Part shown: positions 16,250 through 25,474 of the stretch, piece after piece
Layout: every line of letters begins with the position of its first letter
How positions within the stretch are numbered: position 1 is the stretch's first letter
NCBI GenBank assembly: GCA_027491555.1
Contig: JAOZGN010000017.1
Location: 1-38,732 of the forward strand
Origin: Thermoproteota archaeon
GTDB lineage: Archaea > Thermoproteota > Korarchaeia > Korarchaeales > Korarchaeaceae
Reading direction: 5' to 3'
Length of the DNA stretch: 38,732 bases
The notes under the pieces: model-generated
Told to the model about the DNA's origin: nothing
Databases searched by the model: none
The model's input: the letters and a program-made list of their open reading frames with translations, nothing else
Program-made: the position numbers and the translations under genes

Positions 16250-17536
16250 TCAAGGCCGTGGGGGCTCGATCAGGCCGACGCTGGCACCCAGCCTAGCGAG
16301 CGCGGATAGGATCCTAGTGTGAGACTGGTGCATCACGTAGGCCTCTTCGAGGTCTCTCAGGTCAACCCATGGCTTTGCGGGGGCGAGCACGCGTAGGCGA
16401 TGCCTCCTTCGCCTGGCCTCGTCGGCGAGCTCTATCAGGAACCCAGAATCGTAGATGACGTTGCCCACGTAGGTTATCTCCACCTTCTCCGGGCTCTTTC
16501 CGATGGTCTCCAAGATCTCGGCCCTCCGGCGGACTCGAGTCCTCCTGAGGGCCTCGGCGAGCCCCTGGACCTTGATCCTGTGGAGCACGGCGAGGATCTC
16601 CCTGGCGGCCCTGGGCTCGACGAGCTCGTAGACATCCCAGTCACGAACCAGATCAGTCTGCAGCACGTAGGCTAGGGCCGCCGTCACGGCCTCCACGGGA
16701 CTGAGGCCCTCCGCAGAGAACAGGATCTCGTCTCCTCTCTTGACGGTGAGGGCGACCTGGTCGCTGACCCTCGAGACGCCCAGGAGTGTTGAGAGGAACG
16801 TGGCCGCCACCTCGTCGGCCGTCACTGGTCCCGGAGATCTCAGGTCGCATATCACGTGGGGAGATCCCTCTACGTCGCGGAATTCCTTTACCATCAGCTT
16901 GTAGGTGCGGGCGGTGGCCTTCCAGTCGATCCTCCTCGTCGAGTCGCCGGACTCGTACTCCCTCGTCTGGTAGTAGTCCTCTCCCCTCCCAGCGGTCGCC
17001 CTCCGCTGCCCCCCGCCCTCGCCGCCTTCGGCTTCCCCCAGCATCCTGACGGCCTCAATCACCCACGGGAGAACCCTCGGATAGGCTCGCACCCTCAGCC
17101 GGAGCCTCAGGTCGACGGTGTCCTCAACGAATCCAAATCTGCTGGCCACGCGGGCCTTCAGTCCCTCGAGGACGTACTCTCCGCTCAAGATGGGTCTCAC
17201 TCCCAGAGTGAGCTCCACGCCATCCCGCACCCTCCTCTCCCGAGAGACCGTCACCCACCCGTCCACTGGGCCCTCTTGGATGTCCAGATCCCCGGATAAC
17301 TTGACGCGAACCTCCCGGCGGTCTCCGGCCCTCAGGTTCAGGTCGACCCGCGGGGGCTCGACCTTCACCGTGGAGAGCCCCCTCGCCTTGACCCTCAGGA
17401 GATACGCGTCCAGCGACAGCGCTGAGGCCATTGCGGCCGCGAGCGTGAGCATCGCCGGATCGCCGTATACGCCGCCCAGGAGGGCCGTTGCGCCCGCGGC
17501 GAGCGCCAGGCGCCTGCCCCTCTCGGTGAGCCTCAA
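16250..17536 (-). CDS. DUF58 domain protein
   Basis: A 428-aa protein. One or two N-terminal membrane helices (about 9-45) precede a beta-rich region (55-150) and the DUF58 signature GRGEDYY then EYESGDSTRRIDWKATAR (183-210), followed by a von Willebrand-A-like core (VICDLRSPG). DUF58 proteins accompany MoxR AAA+ ATPases and transglutaminase/DUF4129 proteins and are thought to act with MoxR in assembly or surface quality control. Its ATG overlaps the moxR stop by 4 nt, so the two are coupled. The C-terminal 130 residues extend past the usual domain. Confidence 0.9.
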   Translation of the reverse strand: MRLTERGRRLALAAGATALLGGVYGDPAMLTLAAAMASALSLDAYLLRVKARGLSTVKVEPPRVDLNLRAGDRREVRVKLSGDLDIQEGPVDGWVTVSRERRVRDGVELTLGVRPILSGEYVLEGLKARVASRFGFVEDTVDLRLRLRVRAYPRVLPWVIEAVRMLGEAEGGEGGGQRRATAGRGEDYYQTREYESGDSTRRIDWKATARTYKLMVKEFRDVEGSPHVICDLRSPGPVTADEVAATFLSTLLGVSRVSDQVALTVKRGDEILFSAEGLSPVEAVTAALAYVLQTDLVRDWDVYELVEPRAAREILAVLHRIKVQGLAEALRRTRVRRRAEILETIGKSPEKVEITYVGNVIYDSGFLIELADEARRRRHRLRVLAPAKPWVDLRDLEEAYVMHQSHTRILSALARLGASVGLIEPPRP

Positions 17537-18498
17537 TACTTCGGAACCTCCACCTCTTCCAGCGCGCGTGTGACGAGCTCCTCTGGCCTCACTCCCTCGG
17601 CCTCGTACTCCGGCTTCAGCCTCAGCCTGTGCGAGATCACCACCGGCGCGAGCCTCTTCACGTCGTCCGGTATCACGTAGTCCCTGCCCACCATGAACGC
17701 GAGGGCCCTGGCGCCCTTGTAGAGCCAGACGCTCGCCCTCGGGCTGGGCCCGTACCTCACCTCGCTCATGCCCCTGATCCTGTTCACGAGGTCCACCACG
17801 TACTTCTTCACGGAGTCGGACACGTAGATCCCCTTCACCCGCTCTATGAGCGCCATGATCTCCTCGGGAGTCGTCACCGGCTTGACGTCGGGGGTCTGGG
17901 TTATGTCAACGCGGGAGACTATCTCCCTCTCCTCCTCGGGGTCTGGGTAGTCGAGGTAGAGCCTGTACGCGAACCTGTCGACCTGGACCTCTGTGAGTGG
18001 GTACGTCCCCTCACCGCCGTAGGGGAGCTGAGTCGCCAGGACCAGGAACGGTCTCGGGAGGGGAAGAGTGCGCCCCTCGATGCTCACCTGGAACTCCTGC
18101 ATTGCCTCGAGCAGGGCCGACTGTGTCTTCGGGGTGGCCCTGTTAAGCTCGTCTATCATGACGACGTTGGCGAAGATCGGGCCCTCCTTGACCTCCCAGG
18201 TCCCCTTGGGCAGGTTGTAGACCACGGTCCCCACGATGTCCGAGGGGAGCATGTCGGGGGTCATCTGGATCCTGCTGAACGTCCCCCCGATCGCGAGCGC
18301 GAAGCACTTTGCCGTCAGCGTCTTGCCCACCCCAGCGGGCCCCTCGAGGAGAACGTGTCCCTCGGACAGCAGCGCGATCATCAGCATCTCCAGAACGTCT
18401 TTCCTGCCCACCACGAACCTCGAGACTTCCTCTGCTATCCTGGCCGTCACGGGCTCAGTTTCAGCGGGCGAGATCCTTCGCCAGCCTCTCGAGGACAT
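17533..18498 (-). CDS. MoxR-family AAA+ ATPase
   Basis: A 321-aa MoxR ATPase. GHVLLEGPAGVGKT has Walker A at 53-60, VVMIDELNRA carries Walker B (112-117), and sensor and arginine-finger regions follow (VLATQLPYGGEGTYPL; SPRASVWLYKGARALAF). MoxR proteins act as chaperone-like ATPases that insert metals or remodel VWA partners; here the partner is the adjacent DUF58 protein. The ATG at 18498 overlaps the upstream gene by 38 nt; a GTG at 18450 would avoid the overlap and remove 16 residues of low conservation. Confidence 0.93.
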   Translation of the reverse strand: MSSRGWRRISPAETEPVTARIAEEVSRFVVGRKDVLEMLMIALLSEGHVLLEGPAGVGKTLTAKCFALAIGGTFSRIQMTPDMLPSDIVGTVVYNLPKGTWEVKEGPIFANVVMIDELNRATPKTQSALLEAMQEFQVSIEGRTLPLPRPFLVLATQLPYGGEGTYPLTEVQVDRFAYRLYLDYPDPEEEREIVSRVDITQTPDVKPVTTPEEIMALIERVKGIYVSDSVKKYVVDLVNRIRGMSEVRYGPSPRASVWLYKGARALAFMVGRDYVIPDDVKRLAPVVISHRLRLKPEYEAEGVRPEELVTRALEEVEVPKY

Positions 18499-19429
18499 CC
18501 CGATCCCACTCCGGGTGTGCCTTTAAGGCTTCCTCCACGCTCTCCCTCGCCTCAACCGACCTGTAGAGCGTCGGCAGCCTTGCCCTGGACAGGTACGCCA
18601 GGGTAAGCATCAGGACCGAGTACCTGAACTCCGGGGCTAGGAGGTACTGGGACGCTTGGATGAGCAGGGCCCTTGCCCGGGTGAATCTGCTCGGCGTCCA
18701 GTGTGACGTGTCGAGCAGGATGGTCCTGTTTTCAGAGAGGCCCCGCACAAACTCGAGGTTGCCTCCTAGCCGAACCATGGCGTTGATCAGTACGCTGGAG
18801 TCGGAGATCAGAACTATCCTGCCGCCACCGTAGCGGGTCTCCGCCGCGACGACGAACGGACCCCTCGGCTCACCTTCATCCCACTCTCCGTCGGCGTCCA
18901 GGTCCAGGAAGCTGAAGGCGCTCGACCTCGCCAGAACGTCGCCAGCGGACCCCTCTATCACCGTCGCAAAGTTCATCGCGACGGCCTGGGATCCGTTTGC
19001 CTGGAGGCCGGCCGCGTCGAATATCTTGGGGAGCCTGGCGCTCCTCTCCCTGAAGAGCGGATCGAGGAGGAGGGAGCCGTTCAGCCTCACGCCGACCCCG
19101 AGGGTGTCTAGTAGTTCGTTGGCCGTGCCGAACTCGTCCGCCACTATGACTAGGCCCCCTCCGCTCAGGAAGTCCGCTATCGCCCCTACCTCCTCCTGGC
19201 TGAACGGCTCCGACGGCCCGACTATCAGGAGGGCCGAGGTCCTGGGATCGTAATACCTCAGAGAAGCGAGGTCGCCTAGCTCCGTCAGGTTCAGGTCCTC
19301 GCTCGCGGTGGAGAGGCCGTTCCAGAAGGGATTCCCAGGCTCAAAGTCGTCCGTGGGTGGAGAGTAGTAAATTGAGGCGAGCACGGTCAGCGTCGCCACC
19401 AAGATGCCAAGGAGCACGCTGCTACGCAC
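18461..19429 (-). CDS. DUF4350-like membrane protein
   Basis: A 322-aa protein. The N-terminal helix (VLLGILVATLTVLASIYY) is followed by an external Rossmann-like domain: TSALLIVGP, EVGAIADFLSGGGLVIVADEF and YGGGRIVLISDSSVLIN, the glutamine-amidotransferase-like pattern of DUF4350. A second membrane segment lies near 270 and the tail is helical and charged. DUF4350 proteins are standard partners of MoxR, DUF58 and DUF4129 proteins. It starts at GTG 19429, overlapping the DUF4129 gene stop by 8 nt. Confidence 0.82.
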   Translation of the reverse strand: MRSSVLLGILVATLTVLASIYYSPPTDDFEPGNPFWNGLSTASEDLNLTELGDLASLRYYDPRTSALLIVGPSEPFSQEEVGAIADFLSGGGLVIVADEFGTANELLDTLGVGVRLNGSLLLDPLFRERSARLPKIFDAAGLQANGSQAVAMNFATVIEGSAGDVLARSSAFSFLDLDADGEWDEGEPRGPFVVAAETRYGGGRIVLISDSSVLINAMVRLGGNLEFVRGLSENRTILLDTSHWTPSRFTRARALLIQASQYLLAPEFRYSVLMLTLAYLSRARLPTLYRSVEARESVEEALKAHPEWDRDVLERLAKDLAR

Positions 19430-21311
19430 TCTCCTCTCCCTCCAGGGCGGACTTGATGATCTCCAGCAGGAGGATCACCCTCTCGAGGTCAGGCTCTCTC
19501 CCACCGTAGATGGTCCTCTCGGCCAGCGCGCTCAGCTCGATGAACGGGTCGGCCGCAGGTCCGAGCTTCGGGAGCGTTGCCTCCAGGTACTCTCGTATCG
19601 TGTGGCTGGGCCTCATCCGCACCCCGGTCTTCGAGCCGACCAGCTCCACGGCGGCGAGGTAGGCCGCGGCCACCTCCGACAGCCTGCGCGGCCTCTCCCG
19701 GGGCGGCCTCGGAGGGGTGGGCGCCACTCCTGCCTCCTCCTCCCTCGGGCCCCCGGGCCTGACCCTGGTGGACCACGCCCTCCTCGCCAGGATCGACCCC
19801 AGCGCAACGAGGAGCGAGGTCGTGTAAAGGTTGACCACGAGCACGCTGGCCTCCTCCGAGGCCGTCGCGTACCAGGGCTGGTCCGGCACCGCCAAGACGC
19901 TCACCCGATGGGACCCCGTTGGGACCGCGTGGCCCGGAGAGATCTCGACCGAGAACCTACCCCACTCGTCGGTCTGAACCACAACCACCTCGTCAAAGCC
20001 CTCGACTGTTACCTCCGCCCCGCCCAGCGGGCTGCCCCCGGCGAGCACCTCGCCCTCGACCCTGACGCCAGTCAGCCCGCTGATCGCGAGGCGCGAGAGC
20101 GAGACCTCCTCCAGATCCACCGGAATCCTGTACACCTCCACCGAGGCGGACGCCTCGGCAGGCCCCACCACGCTCTCCGGCTCTGACTCGACCCTGACCA
20201 CGTGCGGACCATCCCGAGCCTCGGCGGGAACCCGTATCTCAGCCGAGAACTCACCCATCGAGTCTGCCTCGGTCCACACCTCGCGCCCGAAGGCCCTCAC
20301 CACCAGCCTAAGGTGCGGCACGTCGGACCTCCCAGCAACCGTGAGGGTTCCCAGGGGGGTCACCCTGGGGGGATCCACGCTCAGCGTCAGGTTGGGGGTG
20401 ACGTACAACAGGCTTATCGTGACAGGGCCCGCGCCGCACCCGGCCAGCGCACCCACGTCGTCCCCCGTCGGGACGAATCTGGCTCTCAGGGCGATCTCAG
20501 GCCTGTAGACGTAGGGGACGCGAACGTCGGCCTCGAACCTGCCCGTTTGATCGGTGAGAACCTCGCGCGACTCTCCGCCCATCAGGATGGTCACCCTCCG
20601 ACCCGGCAGGGGATCCCCGCCCGCGGTCGTGAGCTCCCCGGACACCCTCAGCTTGGATCCGACCCACGCAGCGGTCGCGTTCACCTCGAGCGTCATCCTG
20701 GTCCTGACGATGCCCTCGATCCTCCTGCTCTCCAGAAGGGCCGAGAGCTCCGTGATCTCTCCCCTGTAGAGCTTCAGCACGGCCCCCAGGTCGGCGATCG
20801 TCTCCTCCACCTTCGGGACCCTGAGGTACCTTCTGAACTCGCCGGCCGCCATGAACAGCTCCATGTACGTGATGTTGGCCCTGGCCAGCGTGACGGTGGC
20901 GTTCTCGAGGGCCACCCCCGCCTCGTCCAAGAGGCCCAGGTCTATGAGCGCCCTGGCCAGCTCAATCCCGGCGTGAGTCGCGTTGAGCAGGTCAACCTCC
21001 TGGGAGAGCAGGTCGTTGAACCGGTCTAACACGTACCTCACGTTTGGGGGTGCGTAGACCCTGAGCGTCTCCCTCAGCCTCAGGTCGGCTTCTCCGTAGT
21101 CCCCCGCCGTCACGGCCTCGACGACGGCGCGGTAGAGGGCCAGGAGCTCGAGTGGAGACGGCCCCTCCTCTCCGACGGCCGACGGGTCCACGTGCCGGGG
21201 CGCGGGGAGCCCAGCCAGGGCCGCCTGCGACGCGGCCGCGCAGAGCAGGAACACGGCCAGCGCGACCCGCAGCCTGCCTCCACCGCGCCCAAGCGGGAAC
21301 GCCAACGTCAA
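19422..21311 (-). CDS. DUF4129 membrane protein with Ig-like repeats
   Basis: A 629-aa protein. It has a signal or anchor (about 14-33), a helical external region (50-200), then three or so beta-sandwich repeats of the kind PLPGRRVTILMGGE...LTDQTGRFEADV and PLGGAEVTVEG...QTDEWGRFSVEI (200-470), a membrane helix (about 487-505), a Pro/Arg/Glu linker and the C-terminal DUF4129 domain (SHTIREYLEATLP...ELSALAERTIYGG). No catalytic Cys-His-Asp triad of transglutaminase is visible, so the surface part looks adhesive or load-bearing. The start is TTG 21311. Confidence 0.82.
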   Translation of the reverse strand: MTLAFPLGRGGGRLRVALAVFLLCAAASQAALAGLPAPRHVDPSAVGEEGPSPLELLALYRAVVEAVTAGDYGEADLRLRETLRVYAPPNVRYVLDRFNDLLSQEVDLLNATHAGIELARALIDLGLLDEAGVALENATVTLARANITYMELFMAAGEFRRYLRVPKVEETIADLGAVLKLYRGEITELSALLESRRIEGIVRTRMTLEVNATAAWVGSKLRVSGELTTAGGDPLPGRRVTILMGGESREVLTDQTGRFEADVRVPYVYRPEIALRARFVPTGDDVGALAGCGAGPVTISLLYVTPNLTLSVDPPRVTPLGTLTVAGRSDVPHLRLVVRAFGREVWTEADSMGEFSAEIRVPAEARDGPHVVRVESEPESVVGPAEASASVEVYRIPVDLEEVSLSRLAISGLTGVRVEGEVLAGGSPLGGAEVTVEGFDEVVVVQTDEWGRFSVEISPGHAVPTGSHRVSVLAVPDQPWYATASEEASVLVVNLYTTSLLVALGSILARRAWSTRVRPGGPREEEAGVAPTPPRPPRERPRRLSEVAAAYLAAVELVGSKTGVRMRPSHTIREYLEATLPKLGPAADPFIELSALAERTIYGGREPDLERVILLLEIIKSALEGEESA

Positions 21312-21559
21312 GACCCCGCCAGGATCTCCATCACTCGGAGCGCCACGATCGCGATGAAGGCCGCCAGCAGCGCGGGGGCGATCGGATCCCTGAACCTCCT
21401 CCTCGGCCTCAGCAGGGCGAGGGCCACGAAGTACTCGAGGGTGAACAGGCTGACGTAGAGGTCGAGCCTCGTCTCTCCGAGGGCCGCCAGGGCTGGCACG
21501 GTCGCGAACATCATCAGGCCCAGCAGGATGTTGAAGGCGGCGTTCTTCGGCAGCATCAC
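21308..21559 (-). CDS. Small membrane protein
   Basis: An 83-aa protein with two or three membrane segments (FNILLGLMMFATVPALA; LYVSLFTLEYFVALALL; PALLAAFIAIVALRVM) separated by a basic loop (RPRRRFRDP). I recognise no family. It overlaps genes on both sides by 4 nt (GTGA 21556-21559 and the DUF4129 start), so it is part of one tightly coupled operon with the MoxR-DUF58 module. ATG 21556 is an alternative start just after GTG 21559. Confidence 0.7.
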   Translation of the reverse strand: MMLPKNAAFNILLGLMMFATVPALAALGETRLDLYVSLFTLEYFVALALLRPRRRFRDPIAPALLAAFIAIVALRVMEILAGS

Positions 21560-22242
21560 TCGACCACCCGAAGGGTTATCCTCTTCGACCTGCCGACCTC
21601 TCGCTCCGAGACTACGTACACCGGCTTCCGGAGGGCGGCCGCGGCCGTGGACGCCGCTATGCTGGCCTCTATAGAGCCGAACACCCTGACGAACCTCCCC
21701 GCGGCCACCCGCCCCCTAGGCCTCCTCACCTCGACGATCAAGTCGGGTCCCGACCTGGCCACCCTCACCGAGTCCCCGAACTCCGTGATGTCTACCAGTA
21801 TCTCTGAGAGGGAAGCCTCCACGTCGGTGACTCCCTCCACCCTCACGAGCTCGGATATCGGCGGTATGAGCACTAGGTACGGCCTCCCGTCGTACTCCCC
21901 GACGATGCCCCTGGGCCTCTTTGGGTTCTTCGGGGGGCCGCTCCCCTCGAGCGGAACGTAGACGTAGACCCTCCCGTCCTCCTGGGCGATGTAGTACCCC
22001 TTGGAGGAGGCGTTCATCTCCTCCAGGAGCGCCTCGAGGCTCAGCGCCGATCCCTCCAGCAGGGCCCTGACAGCAGAGCTGGGGACGGCCTGCGTCGGCG
22101 TGAGGTAGATTGAGGAGCCCAGTATCAGGGCCCCGATCCCCAGGGCCGTCAGGGGCACGCTGTAGAGCAGCAGGTGGGCCATGAGCGCGAAGGCGGCCCC
22201 GAAGGACGCCAAGCCCAGTCCGAAGGCGTGGAGCCTCTCCAT
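21556..22242 (-). CDS. Membrane-anchored protein of the MoxR/DUF58 operon
   Basis: A 228-aa protein with two N-terminal membrane helices (LGLASFGAAFALMAHLLL; LTALGIGALILGSSIYL) and a soluble alpha/beta domain from about 55 onward (EALLEEMNASSKGYYIAQEDGRVYVYVPL, then RGIVGEYDGRPYLVLIPP and RGRVAAGRFVRVFGSIEASI). I do not recognise the domain. Its position between DUF1616 and DUF4129 genes in a row of overlapping genes suggests a subunit of the same envelope complex. Confidence 0.68.
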   Translation of the reverse strand: MERLHAFGLGLASFGAAFALMAHLLLYSVPLTALGIGALILGSSIYLTPTQAVPSSAVRALLEGSALSLEALLEEMNASSKGYYIAQEDGRVYVYVPLEGSGPPKNPKRPRGIVGEYDGRPYLVLIPPISELVRVEGVTDVEASLSEILVDITEFGDSVRVARSGPDLIVEVRRPRGRVAAGRFVRVFGSIEASIAASTAAAALRKPVYVVSEREVGRSKRITLRVVE

Positions 22243-22244
22243 CG

Positions 22245-22856
22245 CTATACCTCCCCGTGCGCGAGAAGGTGATAGGAGTGCTTTCTAGCGACAGCCCCAA
22301 TCGCCAGCGCCAGCGTCAGGAACGTGAGGGAGATCACGATTGGATTTAGCCTTATTCCCCACGGGGTGTAGTTGAGCACCAGTCCGACCAGCGGGACTAT
22401 CGCTAGGCTCAGCCCTATGGAGAGGGCCAGCCGCTCGAGCTGCGTGAGGTCCTCGCCCTTGGGGTAGAGGAGCTCGATCAGCGAGGCGCCCGGCAGGTAC
22501 AGCACGAACACGGACCCCAGCACGTACCGGAGGTATCTCAGCAGAGGCAGCGAGTCGCTGAGGGCTATGGAGACGTCAGTCAGGGCGACGACGGTGACCA
22601 GCAGCCAGAACCAGGTCGACCTAGAGCTGAAGAGGAATCTGAAGATGCTCCTTGGGGGGTCGGGATCCCTGAGCTCCACGAAGCCGAGTTCCCTGAGCGT
22701 GTAAACGGCCCGGGCCGCCTGATCCGGCCGGAGCCTCAGGCGCCTCTGAGCCTCCTGGACGAGTTCTTCAAGCCTACTCTCCTCTCCCTTCCTCAGAAGC
22801 CTCAGCACCCTCCTCGCATCCCTGTCAAGCTCAGTCGAACCCGCGGTCGATGCCAC
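22245..22856 (-). CDS. DUF1616 membrane protein with N-terminal winged helix
   Basis: A 203-aa protein. Residues 10-68 form a winged-helix-like unit (DARRVLRLLRKGEES...AARAVYTLRELGFVEL), and the rest has four membrane segments with the DUF1616 pattern (RYVLGSVFVLYLPGASLIELLYP, ERLALSIGLSLAIVPLVGLVLNYTPWGI). The usual external part of DUF1616 is missing and appears to be encoded by the gene at 22983-23465. The start is GTG 22856, with a TATA-like CATTTTATCC at 22893-22902. It begins the operon that runs down to the DUF58 gene. Confidence 0.8.
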   Translation of the reverse strand: MASTAGSTELDRDARRVLRLLRKGEESRLEELVQEAQRRLRLRPDQAARAVYTLRELGFVELRDPDPPRSIFRFLFSSRSTWFWLLVTVVALTDVSIALSDSLPLLRYLRYVLGSVFVLYLPGASLIELLYPKGEDLTQLERLALSIGLSLAIVPLVGLVLNYTPWGIRLNPIVISLTFLTLALAIGAVARKHSYHLLAHGEV

Positions 22857-22982
22857 CCGGGCCTACCCCTCGAGCCTTGGCCCATAGGGGCGGATAAAAT
22901 GTTAACACTCGACGCGACCGAGTTCTGGCGCCAGACTGGGTGGCGGAGCGCTACTCCGCCGGTGGCGACGAGGGGTGCCTGC

Positions 22983-23465
22983 TCAGGGCGCGGTGACGTT
23001 GAGCCAGAGCTGCACCCATCGGCCGTGGTACTGGGGCTCCAGCGTGGTCTCGTTGTAGAACCACATCTCGAAGATCAGCCTGGCATTCGTCTTGGGCTCG
23101 GGGAGACTCAGCTCGACCGGGATCGTCGCGTTCTGGTCGTGCGTGAGCACGACCTCGTAGGTTGCTATGACGGGAGCGTCCGCCGGTACGGTCTCGTTGA
23201 TGAACGTGGTGTTGTCGCCCAGCTTCCCGTAGATCACGTAGTACATGGTCCTGCCCTCGTGGTTCCCCACGTAGAGGTACAGGCGGAAGGTCTCGTTCAC
23301 CAGGACGACCTTGGGGTAGTCTCCTATCTTCATCTTCGGCCCCAGGAGGCCGAGCTCGGAGAAGGGCTCTATCACCCTACCCCGGAGGTACAGCTGGGAG
23401 GCCGCAAAGGCGCCGGCCACGACGAGTATCGCCAGGATGACCGCCTGGACCTCTTCGTCAATCAA
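22983..23465 (-). CDS. Anchored ectodomain protein, DUF1616 external-domain-like
   Basis: A 160-aa protein with one N-terminal helix (AVILAILVVAGAFAASQLYL) and a beta-rich exterior: FSELGLLGPKMKIGDYPKVV, LYLYVGNHEGRTMYYVIYGKLGDN and EMWFYNETT. The GNHEG...Y.V pattern is the one found in the external portion of DUF1616 proteins, which normally follows the membrane part in one polypeptide. The start is TTG 23465. A TATA-like GTTTATTAC at 23502-23510 lies about 40 nt upstream, so it has its own promoter, 126 nt ahead of the DUF1616 gene. Confidence 0.7.
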   Translation of the reverse strand: MIDEEVQAVILAILVVAGAFAASQLYLRGRVIEPFSELGLLGPKMKIGDYPKVVLVNETFRLYLYVGNHEGRTMYYVIYGKLGDNTTFINETVPADAPVIATYEVVLTHDQNATIPVELSLPEPKTNARLIFEMWFYNETTLEPQYHGRWVQLWLNVTAP

Positions 23466-23596
23466 GCTCGGCCACCGTCGCTCTCCAGCGGGACGGCGTC
23501 ACGTAATAAACACTTGTCGAGGCGTGGTCCACGGCCAGAGATCCAAAGATCGATCCTCGGGTGTGCGCGACTCTCCACCGAGCAGACTGAACTCGG

Positions 23597-25474
23597 CTAT
23601 GGGAGGCCGCCTGGGGATGTGCAGTTTATCTCGTGGATGTAGGGCTCCAGCCCGGGACCATAGAGGGCAAAGGTGGGCTCGACACCGAGGGGGAGGTCGC
23701 AGGACACCTCAACCTTCACGGAGTCTCCCGCCGATAGGAGCGCCCCCTCCCCCTCCAACTCCACGCTCGATACCTCACATGGGCCTCCGTTCGCGTAGAC
23801 CACCCAGTTCTCTGGGCGCTTCGCTATCTCGGCGCTCACGTTGGAGCTGACGAGTAGGACGTCGAGAACCACGCGTCTCTCTCCAAGCGCCTCGCAGGCC
23901 GTCACCCTGTACCTCGGGGGAATGCACCCCGGAACCGGCCTGTACGCCAGCACATATTCGCTCGAGTACAGTTGCTCAAAGCAGGGGAGCCTAGGCCTGT
24001 ACCAGAGCGGCACGTTGGCGCTGACTGCAACGATCCTCCCGGGCTCCAGCAAGCCCTCGCTCCAGGGGACATGAAAGACCTCCACGACATTGCACCCCAC
24101 GAACCTCAGGTAGTTTGACGGGCCGTCGGCGATCACCGCAACAGGCGTTCCGTTGGTTGCCCCGCAGAACTCCCTGATATCCCTCCAGATGGGGAGTTGA
24201 GACTCGGGCTCGACTGGCGGCGAGGCGACTAGGGCTAGGGTCACGCCCACCAGGATCAGGGGCGTCATCACCCGCCTGCTGAGGGAGAGCAGCCTGTCTA
24301 GGGCGAGCCCGGCCGTCAATGTCAGAGGCATGGACAGCTGAAACGCGAACCGCCATCCCTCGCCAGCGAAGGCCACGCCAGAGTAGCCGAAGAATGTCAG
24401 GACCATGAGACCGCCTGCGTAGGTCGCCAGCCACCTCTCGACTCTCCCCCTCCTCGCCATTAGACCGCCCAGCCCGAACGCCGACCACGGTCCCAGGGCC
24501 TCGCCCATCAATCGGAGCGATCCTATCAGCTCCCTCAAGATGTACCTCGGGGGCACGTCGGCGAGCACCTTTGGCGACCCCCACTGAGCGTAGTTCGATA
24601 GCCTGCCGACCATCGCGGGGGCCAATGGGGCGCCGGCAACGAGAGTGGCGACGATTGGGAGGGCAAGGAGGACGTCCCTCTCGGCGAGCGAGACGATCGC
24701 AAGGAAACCCAGCGTGTACAGCGTGCTCGAGTGGGCCATTGGCAGCAGCAACCCGAATGCGGCGACGGGGATCTGCCTCCTCTCCACCAGCGCGAGTCCG
24801 AGGGTCAATACCAGGGTGTCGGCCAGCATGTTGGAGTAGGTACCCGTTACGAAGAGGTGCCTAACAGACGAGGCCATCGCGGTGTGGCTCCAAGCCGCAG
24901 CGATTGCTGGCCTCTCGCCCCAGAGTCTCCTAGCGATCAGGTACAGGAGACCGGACTGAGCCGGTATCAGAGAGGCGAGAACCATCCGATAACCCGCGAT
25001 CCAGAGATCGCCCGGGATCAAGACGCGAGAGGAAGCGCCGATGAGGTGGATGAGGGGTGGATAGTCGAGGGGGAGCCTCCCGGTCAGGGCGAAGGTTATA
25101 GACCTGGAGAAGTGGAACTGCTCATCCGGATTAGTCCAAGAAGCGATCAGCGGCCTCTCAAGCATGAAGATGGCTGACAGAAGAACTGAGGGGAACATAG
25201 CAATAACGACATCGCGCCGGAAGACGCGTCCCAGCGCCCGGTCGTCAGCGGCCTTCCAGATTGCGTAGGCCGCTGAGGCCGCAATGGCCCCGTAGGAGAC
25301 CGATGGAGAGATCCTCAGAGCGGGCGCGGCGGCCGCCAGGGCGAGCGCCCCCACGACGGGAGTGAGGGGGAGGATCCACCCCTCCTCCGACTGGAACAAT
25401 CTCAGCGACAGGGCGTAGCCGACGACGAGCGAGAAGGCAAGTGGGACAGCGACGCTCGCATTCAAGTCGATCAC
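23597..25474 (-). CDS. Polytopic membrane protein, probable GT-C glycosyltransferase
   Basis: A 625-aa protein with about 12 membrane segments and a 180-residue external C-terminal domain. The first external loop carries SWTNPDEQFHFSRS (near 112-125), an acidic pair in the place and context seen in GT-C transferases that use dolichyl-linked sugars. GTG 25474 overlaps the GT2 stop as GTGA, so I prefer it to an upstream start at 25510. It is the last gene of the glycan operon. The external domain has Cys pairs (FCGATNG, NCTSP) that could form disulfides. Confidence 0.72.
   Translation of the reverse strand: MIDLNASVAVPLAFSLVVGYALSLRLFQSEEGWILPLTPVVGALALAAAAPALRISPSVSYGAIAASAAYAIWKAADDRALGRVFRRDVVIAMFPSVLLSAIFMLERPLIASWTNPDEQFHFSRSITFALTGRLPLDYPPLIHLIGASSRVLIPGDLWIAGYRMVLASLIPAQSGLLYLIARRLWGERPAIAAAWSHTAMASSVRHLFVTGTYSNMLADTLVLTLGLALVERRQIPVAAFGLLLPMAHSSTLYTLGFLAIVSLAERDVLLALPIVATLVAGAPLAPAMVGRLSNYAQWGSPKVLADVPPRYILRELIGSLRLMGEALGPWSAFGLGGLMARRGRVERWLATYAGGLMVLTFFGYSGVAFAGEGWRFAFQLSMPLTLTAGLALDRLLSLSRRVMTPLILVGVTLALVASPPVEPESQLPIWRDIREFCGATNGTPVAVIADGPSNYLRFVGCNVVEVFHVPWSEGLLEPGRIVAVSANVPLWYRPRLPCFEQLYSSEYVLAYRPVPGCIPPRYRVTACEALGERRVVLDVLLVSSNVSAEIAKRPENWVVYANGGPCEVSSVELEGEGALLSAGDSVKVEVSCDLPLGVEPTFALYGPGLEPYIHEINCTSPGGLP

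Noticed and set aside
17629..18606. Long plus-strand open frame (325 codons)
   Set aside because: It is antisense to moxR and rich in His/Pro/Arg with no domain; the minus strand encodes a clear MoxR ATPase.
19404..20186. Long plus-strand open frame over the DUF4129 gene
   Set aside because: Low-complexity Arg/His/Pro composition typical of GC-rich antisense frames; the opposite strand has signal peptide, Ig-like repeats and DUF4129.
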